Positions 25,477-36,820 of a stretch of 64,000 nucleotides of DNA are shown here, piece after piece. Within the stretch, counting starts at the first letter, position 1. Every line of letters starts with the position of its first letter. Position numbers and translations under genes: made by a program. This DNA comes from Eonycteris spelaea (Eukaryota > Chordata > Mammalia > Chiroptera > Pteropodidae): the NCBI GenBank assembly GCA_003508835.1, contig PUFA01000116.1, positions 620,001-684,000 of the forward strand, read 5' to 3'. The notes beneath the pieces were generated by a model, which worked only from the letters and a program-made list of their open reading frames with translations, did no database searches and was not told the DNA's origin.

Positions 25477-26240
25477 TACATGATATTCCCTCAGATTACT
25501 GACACACTATTCATTTTTTCTGGTGGTTCTATCTGTATTTTTTTTATAGTTTTTTTTTTATAGATATATTTCATAACCCCCAAACTTATTGTTATATAGT
25601 ATGTAATATATTTCAGGTCTAGCCAGTGGATTTTTGACTCAGATGGCAATTTTAACCCCACTCCCATTTTATACCGTACAGTTTATAGTTATCTTACAGT
25701 TTCAAATTTCATTCCCATTTTTTTCTTTTAAGTCTCTGTGTATCTGGCATTTCTTACTGTATTAACTATTCTTTTTCCGCATTAGGGTATATTTTCCTGC
25801 CTTTTTTACGTTTGGGAATTTGAGATTGAATGGGGCCATTGTGCATTGTGATAGTATGTTGTTGGGAATCTGAATTTTGTTCCTTTTAAAAGTATCGACT
25901 TGTCGTGGCAGGCAGTTATTGGTGGATAAGTCTGAACCTTTTGAAGCGGCTTTGTACGCTTTCCGGGTGGTTTTAGGGAGGTAGGTGGCCCTTCTTAAGC
26001 ATTTCAGCCTTTGGACCAGTAATATTTGTACAAATTATTGAGGACCCAGTAGAGTTTTTGTTCATGAAGATAATACGTGTTGACTATTTACCGTTTTAGA
26101 AATTAACTGGGAACATTTTAAAACATGAAAGAATACAGACACAGCTTGTGTGGTGTCGTGTGGTCTCGTAGACATCTCGTAGCCTCTGCAAACCATCCAA
26201 GTGAGAAAGGTGAAGGGACGTGTTGTTATGAAAGGAGGCT
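24883..26240. other. Intron 9, first part
   Basis: AT-rich intron with a compound (TG)n(AG)n microsatellite at 25406-25473. No gene was recognised. Confidence 0.65.
25406..25473. repeat. Compound (TG)n(AG)n microsatellite
   Basis: About fourteen TG units pass directly into about twenty AG units. The AG part is a homopurine mirror repeat, a type able to form triplex (H-DNA); that consequence is inference. Confidence 0.95.
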
Positions 26241-27380
26241 GTGACCTCGCAGACGCCCCGGGGTTTCCCAGGTGACGCTCTCGTCACCACTGGCCTGGCG
26301 CCAATCTGGTCCTGTGCTCAAGGCATCGTCTCTCCGAGGTCTCGCCGGAATCCCCCCCACCCCCCCACCCCCGCCTGCCGGCCGTCCCCTCAGCAGTTCC
26401 TTCCCCTCAGCTGGGCGACAGTCCAGTGTCCCCCGTCACTGTGCAGGTTCCGATACCTGTTCACCCTCGCCCTGTCCGTGGGTGCTCGCTGGCTCCGGGC
26501 GCACCCCTGCTACATGCCCGAGACTCGGGGAGCCCCTGGACCGCGTGCGGGGGGCCAGGCATCGCGCAGCCCACCGCACTCCCTCTCGGGAGCCACCGTC
26601 CTGCCCTGCCTTTCCCCCGTCCCTGGGAACGAGGGCTCTGTGCGTTTTTCCAAGCATCCTGGCGTCTGCCGGTGGGAGACGGGTCTGGCGCAGCGACTCC
26701 GTCATAGTCGGGGCCGGTTCCCATCACGGACTGGCGCACACGGGTGTCACAGCGCCAGACGGCACCCTGCTTGCACGAGCTCTTGCAAGGAGGACCGTGC
26801 CGGTCAGCGGGGCAGAAGGAGCCAACAGCAGAGCCCTGGCTTCTGGACCAAGCGCGAGTCTCGCTGGGGGGGAATAGTTCCCATGCTGAGTACTGTAGAG
26901 CAGTCGAGTGACAGCCGCTGGGGTCACGCGGGTTTGAGGGTAAGGCGGCCTCCCCTGCCTGGCTCGGGTGGTTGGGGGGTGACGGGTGCAGCAGCCGGAC
27001 GGCGGCATGTTGAAGGGTGAAGCCGAAGTGAGGGACGGGGGCGTCGGGCGGGAGGGCCCACGGGCAGGCGTCTGTGAAGGGAAACGGGACTGAAGATCAC
27101 GGGCAGCAGTGACCCCACACGCTGGGCTCTGTCCCACACTTCACCTTCACCCTCCCTCGCTGCCCCGCTGGCGTCTGCAACCCCGATCTGGCCCTCGCCT
27201 GCTTTCGCAGGTGTGCTGAGGGCACGGGCATGTTCCCCGCCCGGCTGGGGCACCGTGGTGCCCTTCTGCAGACCACGCGCCCCACGGTGCCTGAGCCGCT
27301 CACTCTGACCCCACACAGACAGGGCCTGCGGCCGTGGCTCTGAGCCACCCCACCTCCCGCCATCGGCTCTTTCTTCCATG
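26241..27380. other. GC- and CpG-rich intronic block
   Basis: A 1.1-kb block far richer in CpG than its flanks. Long open frames occur on both strands (up to 259 codons on plus), but none shows a recognisable protein and several overlap each other, as expected by chance in GC-rich DNA. It could be an intronic CpG island or a decayed repeat. Confidence 0.4.
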
Positions 27381-29028
27381 CGGGTGAATAATGTAACTTG
27401 ACCAGCTATGACTAATTTAAAGGAATTCTTGGGCTAATCAAAGTAATAAATATTCATGCTTAGAAATTAATCGGCTTTAAAAGCCGTGTAGCAACTGACC
27501 AAGCCTTACCCCTCCCCCACCCGCACACAGGATGCTGTTCCCACAGGTGGTCGGTCCCTGGATCCTTCCGGATCCCTTCGGAAGTTAGTTATGTAGCGCT
27601 GAGTATTATGCTGGTGCTATTGCTGCTTTATCTGTTAGATTTTGTTGACTTTCTGCTACGAATGAATGCTAATTCAGCTCTTAAGTGCACCATTTGCCTG
27701 CCCCCGCCCCCCCACCGCTGTGTACTTGGTTTACTACATTCATTTACCAAACAAGCAGCATGGGCCCTGACTCAGTAAATGTTCATCGAAGGTCTCGCGA
27801 GCATTGTGACTTTCCTTTGTTTTTCGTGGAGTTTTTAATAGCAATAAGAAAGGAGTTGTGATTCTCTGTTGGCTCTCGTTCGCTTTTACCTGCCGGAGTG
27901 CATCGGATCCAGTTACCTCACATGAGCTGTTTTTGTGGGAGGGGTCCCGCCCCCTCGCTCACCTCCCTTTTCCCTGTCCTGATCGGGGCGTGTTGCTCTC
28001 TGGATCCCACGTCTTCCCGTGTCCTGGACACACCCTCGTGCCGTTTCTCATCACACTAACTTCTTTAGAAGGGGAATTTGGCAGCTGAATTTTGAGTCCT
28101 TGTATGTAATTAAAGGTATTCTGCTTTCACACTTAATTGCTCGTTGACTTGGTTGCGTATTGTACCTTGGAAAGTATTTTCCTGTAGCATTGGAAACATT
28201 CTATTTTAGCAGCTGAGGTTGGAAAGTTCGATGCCATTTGGATCGCTGTTCCTTTATTTAACTCATGTTTCTCTCAGGCAGCTTTTAGCCTTTCTTTTTT
28301 CTCATGATCTGAATTTTTGTTCTGCGTCTTCCTTGCTTACCTGCTTCATTCTAACGCAGGTCCTTTCTGTTCATAGACGCTAGTCTTTTGAGATCTTTAA
28401 GTTGGTTCTAAGTTCTGAATGTCATGGTGTGGCTGCTGCAAGGAAGTCAGTAGAAGTGTCAAGTCTCAGACCAACTGAGACCCTCGCAGCAGAGAGGAGA
28501 AATGGGGCGAATGGACATCACTGGCTTCATAGCCTGAAAGCCTCCAAGACCATAAAATGTTCTTAAGAAATCTGTCTTTAATTTTTTTTTTGCATTTTTA
28601 TATCGATTTTAACATGCTAGTCCCTGTGCAGCATGCACAAGTTTCGAAAGGGTGAACCATATCATGTAGATGGAGATTATCAATACGTTTTAAATCTTAC
28701 ATTAGCAGTAATGCGGCAGTTTACTTGATTTCTTTAAAATTCAGTCACCAGATCTAGATCTATAAAGTAGACTTAAAATTCGCAGCACAAGGTAGTTGTA
28801 TGGACTAGAAAATAGGCATGAAAATACGTACCACTTGCCATTACTCCGACCCATAAGAGAATCGATGGGGCCCGCTCAGAGCTGGCTGTCCAGCACGTGT
28901 TAGTTCTGTGGGTCTTTTCTGCTTCTAGCTGCATCAGCACCGTATTCATTTACGTGACGTGTTTGACCGTAGGCACGACAGGCGCAGGTCACTGCGTAAG
29001 TCACACGGATTGGCTGTTTCTTTTACAG
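27381..29028. other. Intron 9, last part
   Basis: Returns to AT-rich intron sequence with nothing recognised, ending in acceptor ttttacag. Confidence 0.65.
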
Positions 29029-29212
29029 ATCACTAAAGTGGTTCTCAGCAAGGGCTGGCGGTGTCTGGAGTGCACCGTGTGCGAGGCCTGCGGGCGAAGG
29101 CCACCGACCCGGGAAGACTCCTCCTGTGTGATGACTGCGACATAAGCTACCACACCTACTGCCTCGACCCGCCCTTGCAGACTGTTCCCAAGGGCGGCTG
29201 GAAGTGCAAATG
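29029..29212 (+). CDS. KMT2C: KMT2C window exon 10: PHD fingers 4/5, frame broken by two extra bases
   Basis: The first part reads [22 protein letters not shown], closing PHD4 and opening PHD5. The frame then shifts, and the conserved continuation [20 protein letters not shown] and [16 protein letters not shown] is found in another frame. The exon is 184 bases where 182 fit the protein. The surplus is CG at about 29095-29096. Read straight through, it reaches TAA at 29143-29145. The rest of the finger is fully conserved. A two-base insertion, real or erroneous, is the simplest explanation. Donor gtactc is weak. Confidence 0.92.
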
Positions 29213-29455
29213 GTACTCAAGGACTGACGTGTCCCTCGTTAACCTTCCCATTTCAGAACTTTCCCTCCTTCGTTTTTAAAAATGAGCCACATGTGTTTAG
29301 TCGCATAATCATACGTGTTTCCTAGGCTAGACACCGCTAATCAAACACTTTTCAAACCTGCATTACATAAGTTCCCCCTTCTCGTCCCCATGTATCTTCT
29401 TGAGTGACGGTAACCAAACGAGTGAGTGAAATCGAGGCCGGGTGTTGGCTTTCAG

Positions 29456-29620
29456 GTGTGTCTGGTGCAGGCACTGCGGAGCCACGTGTGCGGGTCTGCG
29501 GTGCGAGTGGCAGAACAACTACACGCAGTGCGCCCCGTGCGCGAGCCTGGCCGCCTGCCCCGTCTGCGTCCGGAGCTACAGAGAGGACGACCTCATCCTG
29601 CAGTGCAGGCATTGCGACAG
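29456..29620 (+). CDS. KMT2C: KMT2C window exon 11: PHD finger 6, first part
   Basis: The exon completes the split Trp codon and reads CVWCRHCGATCAGLRCEWQ, then the CAPCASLAACPVC and LQCRHCD clusters. These are the ligands of the extended sixth PHD finger, which in KMT2C/KMT2D is the histone-reading finger (family knowledge). It is intact and in frame across 165 bases. Donor gtgccg is weak. Confidence 0.95.
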
Positions 29621-30486
29621 GTGCCGTGCCGGTTCCGTGTTCCGCCTTTGCACGCTTTCCTCTGAGATGTAGCAGGACGCAGTTGGAAAACAGGTTTCTT
29701 CCCTCTTAAGGGGAAGAAACAAGACTGTTCCTCCAGGTGTTCAGTCGGCCAGAAACTTAGAGGAGTTTCCCGTTTTGTTCGCTCCGTTCCAGACTAGGGA
29801 TTTTTAACGTGGGGCTTTTTGAGGGTTTGCGAATCCCTCGAGATCAGATGCAGAATCATTGCCTGCATCTACGCATTTTCCTCGGAGGGCTTCTGAGTCT
29901 TTTATTAGACTCTTTCACATTCTGTTTCCCTGAAGCCACTTTTCCTTGATATGAAATATCTGGGCAGCAGACGCCAGCCCGCACCCTCCTACGGCGTCGT
30001 TTGCGGCCTCGGACTCGATACCGGTGCTGGTGTCGGCAGCGACCCCTGCGGTCCAGTCACCACTAAGCGCTGCTCACGCCGTAGTCACGGGGGCGGCGCG
30101 TCAGTAGGCCAGGACTCCCGAGGCTCAGCCAGAGGCAGTGCGGCGTCACCCGCGGCCACGCCGGGGCAGGCGCACACGGGCCCAGCATTTGCGGGCTCCC
30201 GAGGGCCTTTCCGCCCGCCCCACGCAGCTCCCGCCCTGGAAGCCCGTCCTCGCCGCGAGCTGTGCTCGCGCTCCCTTCGCAGTCCTGGATTTCCTTCCTC
30301 CTACCCCTCAGCTCTGAGCTTTTTATGGGCCAGTGGGCAAGGTCAGGGGAGAGGGTGCTGTGGACGAGAGACGGGGAGCATTAGAGACTTTGGGTCGCGA
30401 CATCTACAGACTGTCAGCTCCTATTTTTAAAAGAAACCGTTCTCTATCTCTTTTTTTTAAAAAATGTACAAACATGGTCTTTTTAG
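29621..30486. other. Intron 11, partly GC-rich
   Basis: About 29950-30330 is GC- and CpG-rich with no recognisable repeat or gene. The remainder is AT-rich and ends in acceptor tttttag. Confidence 0.6.
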
Positions 30487-30596
30487 ATGGATGCATGCAG
30501 TTTGTCAAAACTTAAACACTGAAGAGGAAGTGGAAAGTGTTGCTGACATCGGTTTCGACTGCAGCATGTGCAGACCCTACATGCCTGCGTCACATG
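30487..30596 (+). CDS. KMT2C: KMT2C window exon 12: end of PHD finger 6
   Basis: Opens RWMHAVCQNLNTEEEVE and continues to DIGFDCSMCRPYMPAS, giving the last His/Cys ligands of PHD6. Only one or two residues differ from human. Phases match the flanking exons; donor gtgaga. Confidence 0.95.
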
Positions 30597-31017
30597 GTGA
30601 GAAAGCAGGTGGCAGGCGGGCTTCACCCCAAGCCTCGCTGCGCGAAACTGTCACCTGGGCCAGGGTTTTGCGAAAAATAAGCCATCGTTTCTTATGAATG
30701 AACTCTCATCCCAACTTAATGTGTGAAAACAATTCGCTTACACAAAGAAAGTTGATTAAGCCTGCATTGGAGGCGCACAGTGGGGCCTTCGCTTTTAAGG
30801 CCCGGGAGCAGCAAGGCGCCGCCGCTGCGGGCCAGTCAGCGTCCCCACCGCTGCGGGCCCTCCTCCACTGCTGTCATTTTAAAGACAGTCTGTAACTCCA
30901 GTGTCCGAGCATTTCAGTCAATGGGGGCAGAAGTAGACACTGTAATCATTTGTAAGTCTTCAACTACATGTTACCTTTTCTGAAAAAATTACATGCTTTT
31001 TTTTTTTTTTATTTCAG
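30597..31017. other. Intron 12
   Basis: Short intron with a T-run next to acceptor atttcag; nothing else recognised. Confidence 0.75.
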
Positions 31018-31083
31018 TGCCTTCCTCAGACTGCTGTGACTCTTCACTTGTAGCACAGATTGTCACAAAAGTTAAAGAACTAG
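31018..31083 (+). CDS. KMT2C: KMT2C window exon 13
   Basis: A 66-base exon encoding VPSSDCCDSSLVAQIVTKVK then EL. Differs from human by a single Glu to Asp change. It links PHD6 to the basic segment of the next exon. Confidence 0.95.
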
Positions 31084-32014
31084 GTAAAATCCGAAGTGCT
31101 TTCTTTGGCTGTTCATTACCAAAAGCTTATCAGTGCATGGCTTTTACATCCCTGACTTTCCACTGGCTGTGTGAAAACGTCCTTAATCGTGCGGGTGATC
31201 AGTGTGCGTTTGTATTGCTGCTGCAGCTGCTGCTGTGTAAAACGCTCAGCTGGCGTGGGACAGTGGTCCTGTGCATGCCGCCCCGTCGGCAGTGACACTG
31301 ACCACTCTTAACGCGCTTCAGTCTTGCTGATGTGGCTGTACTTAGTTATCAGCAGAGAGTAAGGTCAGGTTAGCCAACTGGTCCCTTTAGAATTAATTCA
31401 ATCTCTTACTGGTTTTTCAGTAACAGATCAACCTAGATTAACGTTTAATATCTTATTAAATTATTCTTCTGTTACCTCAATTTGATGTCATCTGATTCAA
31501 AAATATTTGGATAGTACAGAAATTGTTCTCATGAACAGCAGTTTTGTACATTAAAAATGCATAAGATTTGTCCTTATTTACTTCCTCTCCCTGTGAGTGA
31601 CCATATTGATACTTGGCTTTCCACATGGGCTTCGAGGGTATTCTTGTTTCTCTTACATAAATTGATCCTCACCTTTTATTCTGAAAATGTTCTCAAGGAA
31701 AGACTCGTAGTTGAGTAGCTGAGGCATTGCTTTTAGCTTCAGTGCTTTCTTTCTAAATCTTTCTGTTGCTGTATGAGCAAAGAAATTCCAGGAAGACCAG
31801 TTTTCGAAAACTTGTAACCTTTCTGCCAGTCACTCAAGGAAGTGTAGCCAATTACTTAGTTTTAATTAATTACTCTTAAGTTAATTATTCATGCATTTTG
31901 TAGAGTTGTGGAAGTCACATTTCCTTGACATAGGTATTTTGGACCATTAATCAACTTATCAATCAGAATTAAAACTAGAGTTTTCATTTCTATTCTCGGA
32001 TATTACAATTTTAG
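31084..32014. other. Intron 13
   Basis: AT-rich intron; nothing recognised. Confidence 0.75.
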
Positions 32015-32227
32015 ATCCACCCAAGACCTATACCCAGGATGGTGTGTGTTTGACCGAATCAGGGATGACGCAGCTACAGAGCCTCACAGCTGCAGTTCCA
32101 CGAAGAAAACGGTCCAAACCAAAGTTGAAACTGAAGATCATTAATCAGAACAGTGTGGCCGTCCTACAGACCCCTCCAGACATCCAGTCAGAGCACTCGA
32201 GGGACGGAGAAATGGACGATAGTCGAG
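32015..32227 (+). CDS. KMT2C: KMT2C window exon 14: basic segment, probable NLS
   Basis: Starts DPPKTYTQDGVCLTESGMTQ, then the basic run PRRKRSKPKLKLKI, which has the look of a nuclear localisation signal, then NQNSVAVLQTPPDIQSEHSR and DGEMDDSR. Near-identical to human. Donor gtaacg. Confidence 0.95.
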
Positions 32228-32890
32228 GTAACGCGGATTTATCTTCTATAGAATATTTCGCAAGAATTAAAGCACATAAAACGGCCTTTAAAATACGTAT
32301 GATTTATTTGAAGGGTAAATTCTGACTCCGATAACCCTTGGTGTGACACTTCTCCTTCCTGGTTGGTGTGCTTGGGACGGTCTCTTCAGGGTCTCTTCCT
32401 TCCCTGTGTCTCCTGAGACAGAGCTTTAGTGCGGCCAGGAGCCTGCAGGAGCCCCACCTGCAGGAGCCCCGCCTGCAGGAGGGCCGGCCATTGCGGGCTG
32501 TGGCTGGGGAAGCGCAGAGGGCGTGACTCTGGTTTGCTGGGTGGCGGCATGAACCTCCGTGCTGTAAGCTTGGACGTCATGGTTAACTTAAAGTGTGATC
32601 GTGCACGCTAGTCTAGAAATGGAAAACCAGCATTAATTGCCAAGTGTGAATTTATATTCACAGGTGTTTATCATAAACTATCTGTTCATAAACGTTCTCT
32701 TGGCCTAACATGAAGGTTTTCTAGCTGAATTCTTGAAAGGACAAAATAATTTTAGTAGGATTAAATTCAATATGAGTTATATTGCTGATTATCTCTAAAG
32801 CAGGTGACCGCAGGCTGGTTTAATTTTAGGATGGCTTTTTTCAGCTGATTTGGAAATAAAGTAATGGTTATTTTTATTCTATCAGATCTC
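32228..32890. other. Intron 14, first part
   Basis: A short tandem repeat, about 2.5 copies of a 16-bp CCTGCAGGAGCCCC-type unit, lies at 32442-32484. The remainder is AT-rich with nothing recognised. Confidence 0.6.
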
Positions 32891-33560
32891 ATCATTGAAC
32901 AGTATTTATTGAACTTCTCTGTGCCAGGTGTTGGAAGTCATGTTAGTGAACAAAACCAATAAAATCCTTCGCTTGTGGAACTTACTGTAATGTTAGGAGA
33001 AATGACAATGGATAGATGTTAATAGATGCGAGGCCAGTTACAGTGTGTTGGCAAGAGCTGCAATGAGAAGTCAGGCGAGGGGACTCGGGAGCCCGCGGCG
33101 TCAGGGGCACCCAGAGCAGTGTCTGCGCACAGACCCGAAGCCGAGCGAGGCGCCGCTTGGTCCTCCGAGTGGGGAGCAACGCACAGCAAGTGGCCGGTGC
33201 AGAGGCCCCGCGTGCTCGAGGGGCATCGCGGATGCCAGTGCGTCCAGCCGCACGAGCCAAGGGGTCGCTGATGGGAGGCGATGGGACAGGCGCTGCTCCG
33301 GAGGTCTTCCGGGCTGCCGGGTGGGGCGCGAGCACGTGGCATCCACTGGGAGTGGCGGGACTCCCCAAGGGGACAGCGGCTGTTCCCACCAGGCTGTTCC
33401 CACCACACGGGGAGAAGCACTACTGTGCCGAGTAGACCACGCAGCCTGGGAGTCGCAGCCGGTCGCCCAGTTAGGAGGCTGCGGTGCGGCCAGGCGAGAG
33501 GCTTGGTGCAGAGTTGGCATGTCGTTCGTACGTCCTGTGTTTCACCGGCTAATCCTCGCG
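32891..33560 (-). repeat. Ancient L2 LINE 3' end, antisense
   Basis: 'tatttattgaacttctctgt', 'gccaggtgttgg' and 'gtgaacaaaaccaataaaat' are the reverse complement of the L2 3' terminus. About 0.5 kb further on, 'taggaggctgcggtgcggcc' fits the more internal L2 segment. The copy is CpG-rich. Minus-strand open frames of up to 206 codons inside it have no coding character. Confidence 0.65.
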
Positions 33561-35560
33561 CTGCGTCTGCAGCAGCGTGTTCTGGGGTCTGTGTGGCTGG
33601 CAGCAAGCTTTCTGTTGCTCGTGTATAACTGATGTTCAAATACTGTTGAGTAGAAGATTTGATTTTGAGGTCTTAAGTGATTTGGGGCTTGTGAAGAAAT
33701 AGTTCATGAATCTGCGAGGAATTGATGTTATTACCATCAGCTAGAGTATAGTGAAGAATTCTCGTTTTTGAGAATATTAGATGATGTCTGAAAAAATGGT
33801 TCCATAGTTACTTTAAATCTAGGAAATGCTGCGTTTCACAAAACTCGAAAGGTTTCCTAATAGTACCCATTGATTTCCAAAGAATGAGGTTATAGAACCT
33901 TTTCAAAACAAACAGCACAAAGCGCTGAGAAGCCTCTCCCCATGACTTCCGCTGTGAGGAGTGGCGGGCGGCAGGCGCTGCTTCGCCCGTGCGGTTTCCA
34001 CACCTGGGCTGTCAGCAGGTGTGTCCCCGCAGAAGTGACGTCACACGTCCTGCTGAGTTACACACGTGAACTTGTCACACTCCTGTGATTTGGCAATATC
34101 ACCCATCCTTTTTGTAGTTCTTTTTGATTTTTTACTCTTCTGATAAGTGCATCTTTAGGAAGGTAAGTCAAAAACAATCACATTGGCATATCAGAGGCAA
34201 ATCCCTTGTACGCTAAAAGCAGGCTTCTTTCTGGTTCACCTGTTGGGATCCGTCAATGGGTGTGTGCGTTTTGGGGTGTCGGGCAGGCTGGTTTTCAGTA
34301 GGTAACATTTACACATGCCATAAAAATTGCAAAGAATCCAGTAAGCAGAGGCCAGAGTCAGCCCTCCTCCCAGCTGGGCACTTCCCTCCCTGGAAAGAAC
34401 CCCTGTTTCCTCGTCACCTTCTAGGGATTGTCTGCCCACATCCAAGTGTGAAGTTATGGGGCCACTTCTCATGCTTGTGCTGTGTGGGGTGTTCCTCTTC
34501 ACCACGGCCTTTGGGAATCAGAAGGCCGTTGTTGAGACACTGGATGGAAGAGACCTTCTCCTCAGTGACAGCAGCCATGTTTGGGCGACCTTTTGAACCA
34601 CTTCATGCCACCATCAGTCTCATCAGTGAACGTGGCTGCGCGGGCGTCCAGTATCCCTGAGTGCTCTTTGAAGGGCCGGTGGTCTTGAGTACCAGGTCCC
34701 GTGCTGGCTGGGGAGGGGGCCACACACCCTCACCAGGGTCAGATCCGTGATTCCCTCCTCACCACCGTCTCGATCACCTCCTCGTCTTTCCTGTGCTGCG
34801 TGTCATTCCTGAGGCTTCATGGATTTCTCCTTCCTCACCCCCGTTTTGGTGGAGCATGTCTTCCGTTGTTTCCTGAGAGAGAAGCTACGGGACATAAATT
34901 TGGGGGCTGGGTACTTCCTCTGTCTTCTGAGGATCATGTTACAAATTGGATTTTTTTCTTGATTCTTTCCACTCTCAGCTGAGAATTTGCTAAGTCAGTT
35001 ATCATTTATCTTTGTTTTTTTTTCCCCCCAAGTTTGTGACTTTTTGCCTTTCCTGTTTTCTCTCTTTGTGGGTTTATCTTTTAAAAATAGATTGCTTTAC
35101 TGCGTCTTTAGTTGGGTTTCGGGAAGAGTGAAATTAGATACATGAATTTAGTCTTCCATCTTAACCCAAAATTCCCTCTCATAAATTTTTAGGTGGTTTT
35201 ATTTTATGGTAAACAATTAATATTTTGTTTTCCTTGGTGCTTGCTAAGTTTCAGGAAGTTAACATTTCTTTTTAAACTTAGTCAAATAGATAGAACCGGT
35301 ACAGATTATTATGGAATTGGCCTCAAACATCAGCCTAATGTTATCAAAAACATTCACAAATTCTAGGAATGGTACTCAGAAAATGATGTGTATAATACTT
35401 AGAATAATGGAGAAATGAGTTCATTTAATCTTAAATGTATTTGATAACTTATAGCTCAGTGTAGATCACATACAACTTGTAAAGGTTTGACCAATGTCAT
35501 AGTGTTAAAGTAGGATCCTTTTCTAAGAACTGAGCTTTTGTGTGCATCATTTTAATGTCT
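33561..35560. other. Intron 14, middle part
   Basis: Mixed-composition intron. The open frame at 34256-34660 (134 codons) has no recognisable product and is not called. No repeat was assigned. Confidence 0.5.
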
Positions 35561-36420
35561 TCTTTCAGTGGGATAGCTATTAAACACCACCCAGGTACCA
35601 CGCTAAGGGTGCACCTGTTACTAGGAGTCACAGCACATGTTTTCATGGAGAACATACTCTAGCCAGGAAACAGGCGTTCAAAGAGCCAGTTAGAATAAGG
35701 CGTAACGTTAGAGTACAGGAACACGCACCTGGCACGTGGCCGTGTCTGAGCCGCAGGCCTTCCCCGGGACGCTGACAGTAGGATGCTTCCAGAAAGGTGA
35801 CTGGGCGGAAGGCGCAGGTTGGGGAAGGAGGGGAAGAAAATGCTTGAAGCTTTCAAGGCCCTGAGTTTAGCTCAGGGGCGTGGGTGAGCTGAAGCTGGAG
35901 AGTTCACAAGAACCTCTTACATCGGGCCTTAAGTTTGAAAAGTCATTTTGAGGCCACTGGGAAGACATGAAAGGATTTTTAAGCAGAACATTGATACACA
36001 TTTCTTACGAAGGTTTTTTTAAGGCTGCAGTTTAAAGAACATTTAAGAGGAGGATGAGCTCGGAGGCAGGGAAGCCAGGCAGGCCTGTGGCAAGTCGAGA
36101 TTGGACCAGGATAGTAGGGGAATTGAGCTGCCTCTGAGAGAGACTGATGTGTGTTCACTGTAGAAGAATTGAGGACTTGTCAGGTTAGTCCCCCAGGACT
36201 CTGGCTTCAGGGTGCCTTTCCATGCCTTTTCATGATGATAGGTGACAACTGGTAAGGGAGGAGGTTTGTCTTAAGTTAGTAATTCAATTTTTGATAAGCT
36301 TTCAGTCACTAGGTAATATCCAGTTACAGCCATAGCTGGAACTCAGAAGGGAGTTCTAGGCTGGAGAGCGAGCCTTGGGGTCTTGGCCCTGAAGCTGTAA
36401 TTAAGAGCAAGGGGATGATT
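35561..36420 (-). repeat. Probable ancient L2 copy, antisense
   Basis: The plus strand resembles the reverse complement of L2: 'tttttaagcagaacattgat', 'gcaagtcgagattggaccag' and 'ccccaggactctggcttcag'. The start may be masked by unrelated sequence. Boundaries approximate. Confidence 0.5.
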
Positions 36421-36691
36421 TAATGCAGAGTGCTTTATAGTCGTCTTTGAGTGTCATCCCTGCGTGCTTCCCCTTCCCTGGTGACCGTTCCATTTCCTGG
36501 GTTCACCGCACCAAGTCGCACAAGTCCCACGGCCACTGGGGACGTCCCCGTCCCTGTCTGTACTTCCCCAGCCAGCTGGGACACGCACTCAGCGAGGCTC
36601 GGCGGCCGCTTTACTTTGTAGTTCCTGGCACAGACGATTTATGTGCTTGATAAGTTTTCCTAATTTTATCTGTACATTGCTTCTTTTCCAG
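36421..36691. other. Intron 14, end
   Basis: Short intron end leading to the pyrimidine tract and acceptor tttccag. Confidence 0.7.
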
Positions 36692-36820
36692 AAGGAGAGC
36701 TTATGGACTGTGATGGCAAGTCAGAATCTAGTCCTGAACGGGAAGCCGTGGATGATGAAACGAAGGGGCTGGAAGGAGCAGAGGGTGTCAAAAAGAGAAA
36801 AAGGAGGCCGTACCGACCAG
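36692..36820 (+). CDS. KMT2C: KMT2C window exon 15
   Basis: Opens EGELMDCDGKSESSPEREAV, then DDETKGLEGAEGVKKRKRRP and YRPG. The acidic start and the basic KKRKRRP run are both conserved with human; the basic run is a second NLS-like patch. Donor gtacgg. Confidence 0.95.

Noticed and set aside
26241..27020. A 259-codon open frame on the plus strand
   Set aside because: It lies in a GC-rich intronic block, overlaps long frames on both strands and shows no recognisable domain. Stop-poor GC-rich DNA explains it.
33019..33639. A 206-codon minus-strand open frame
   Set aside because: It runs over an ancient L2 3' end, which is non-coding, so it is a chance frame.
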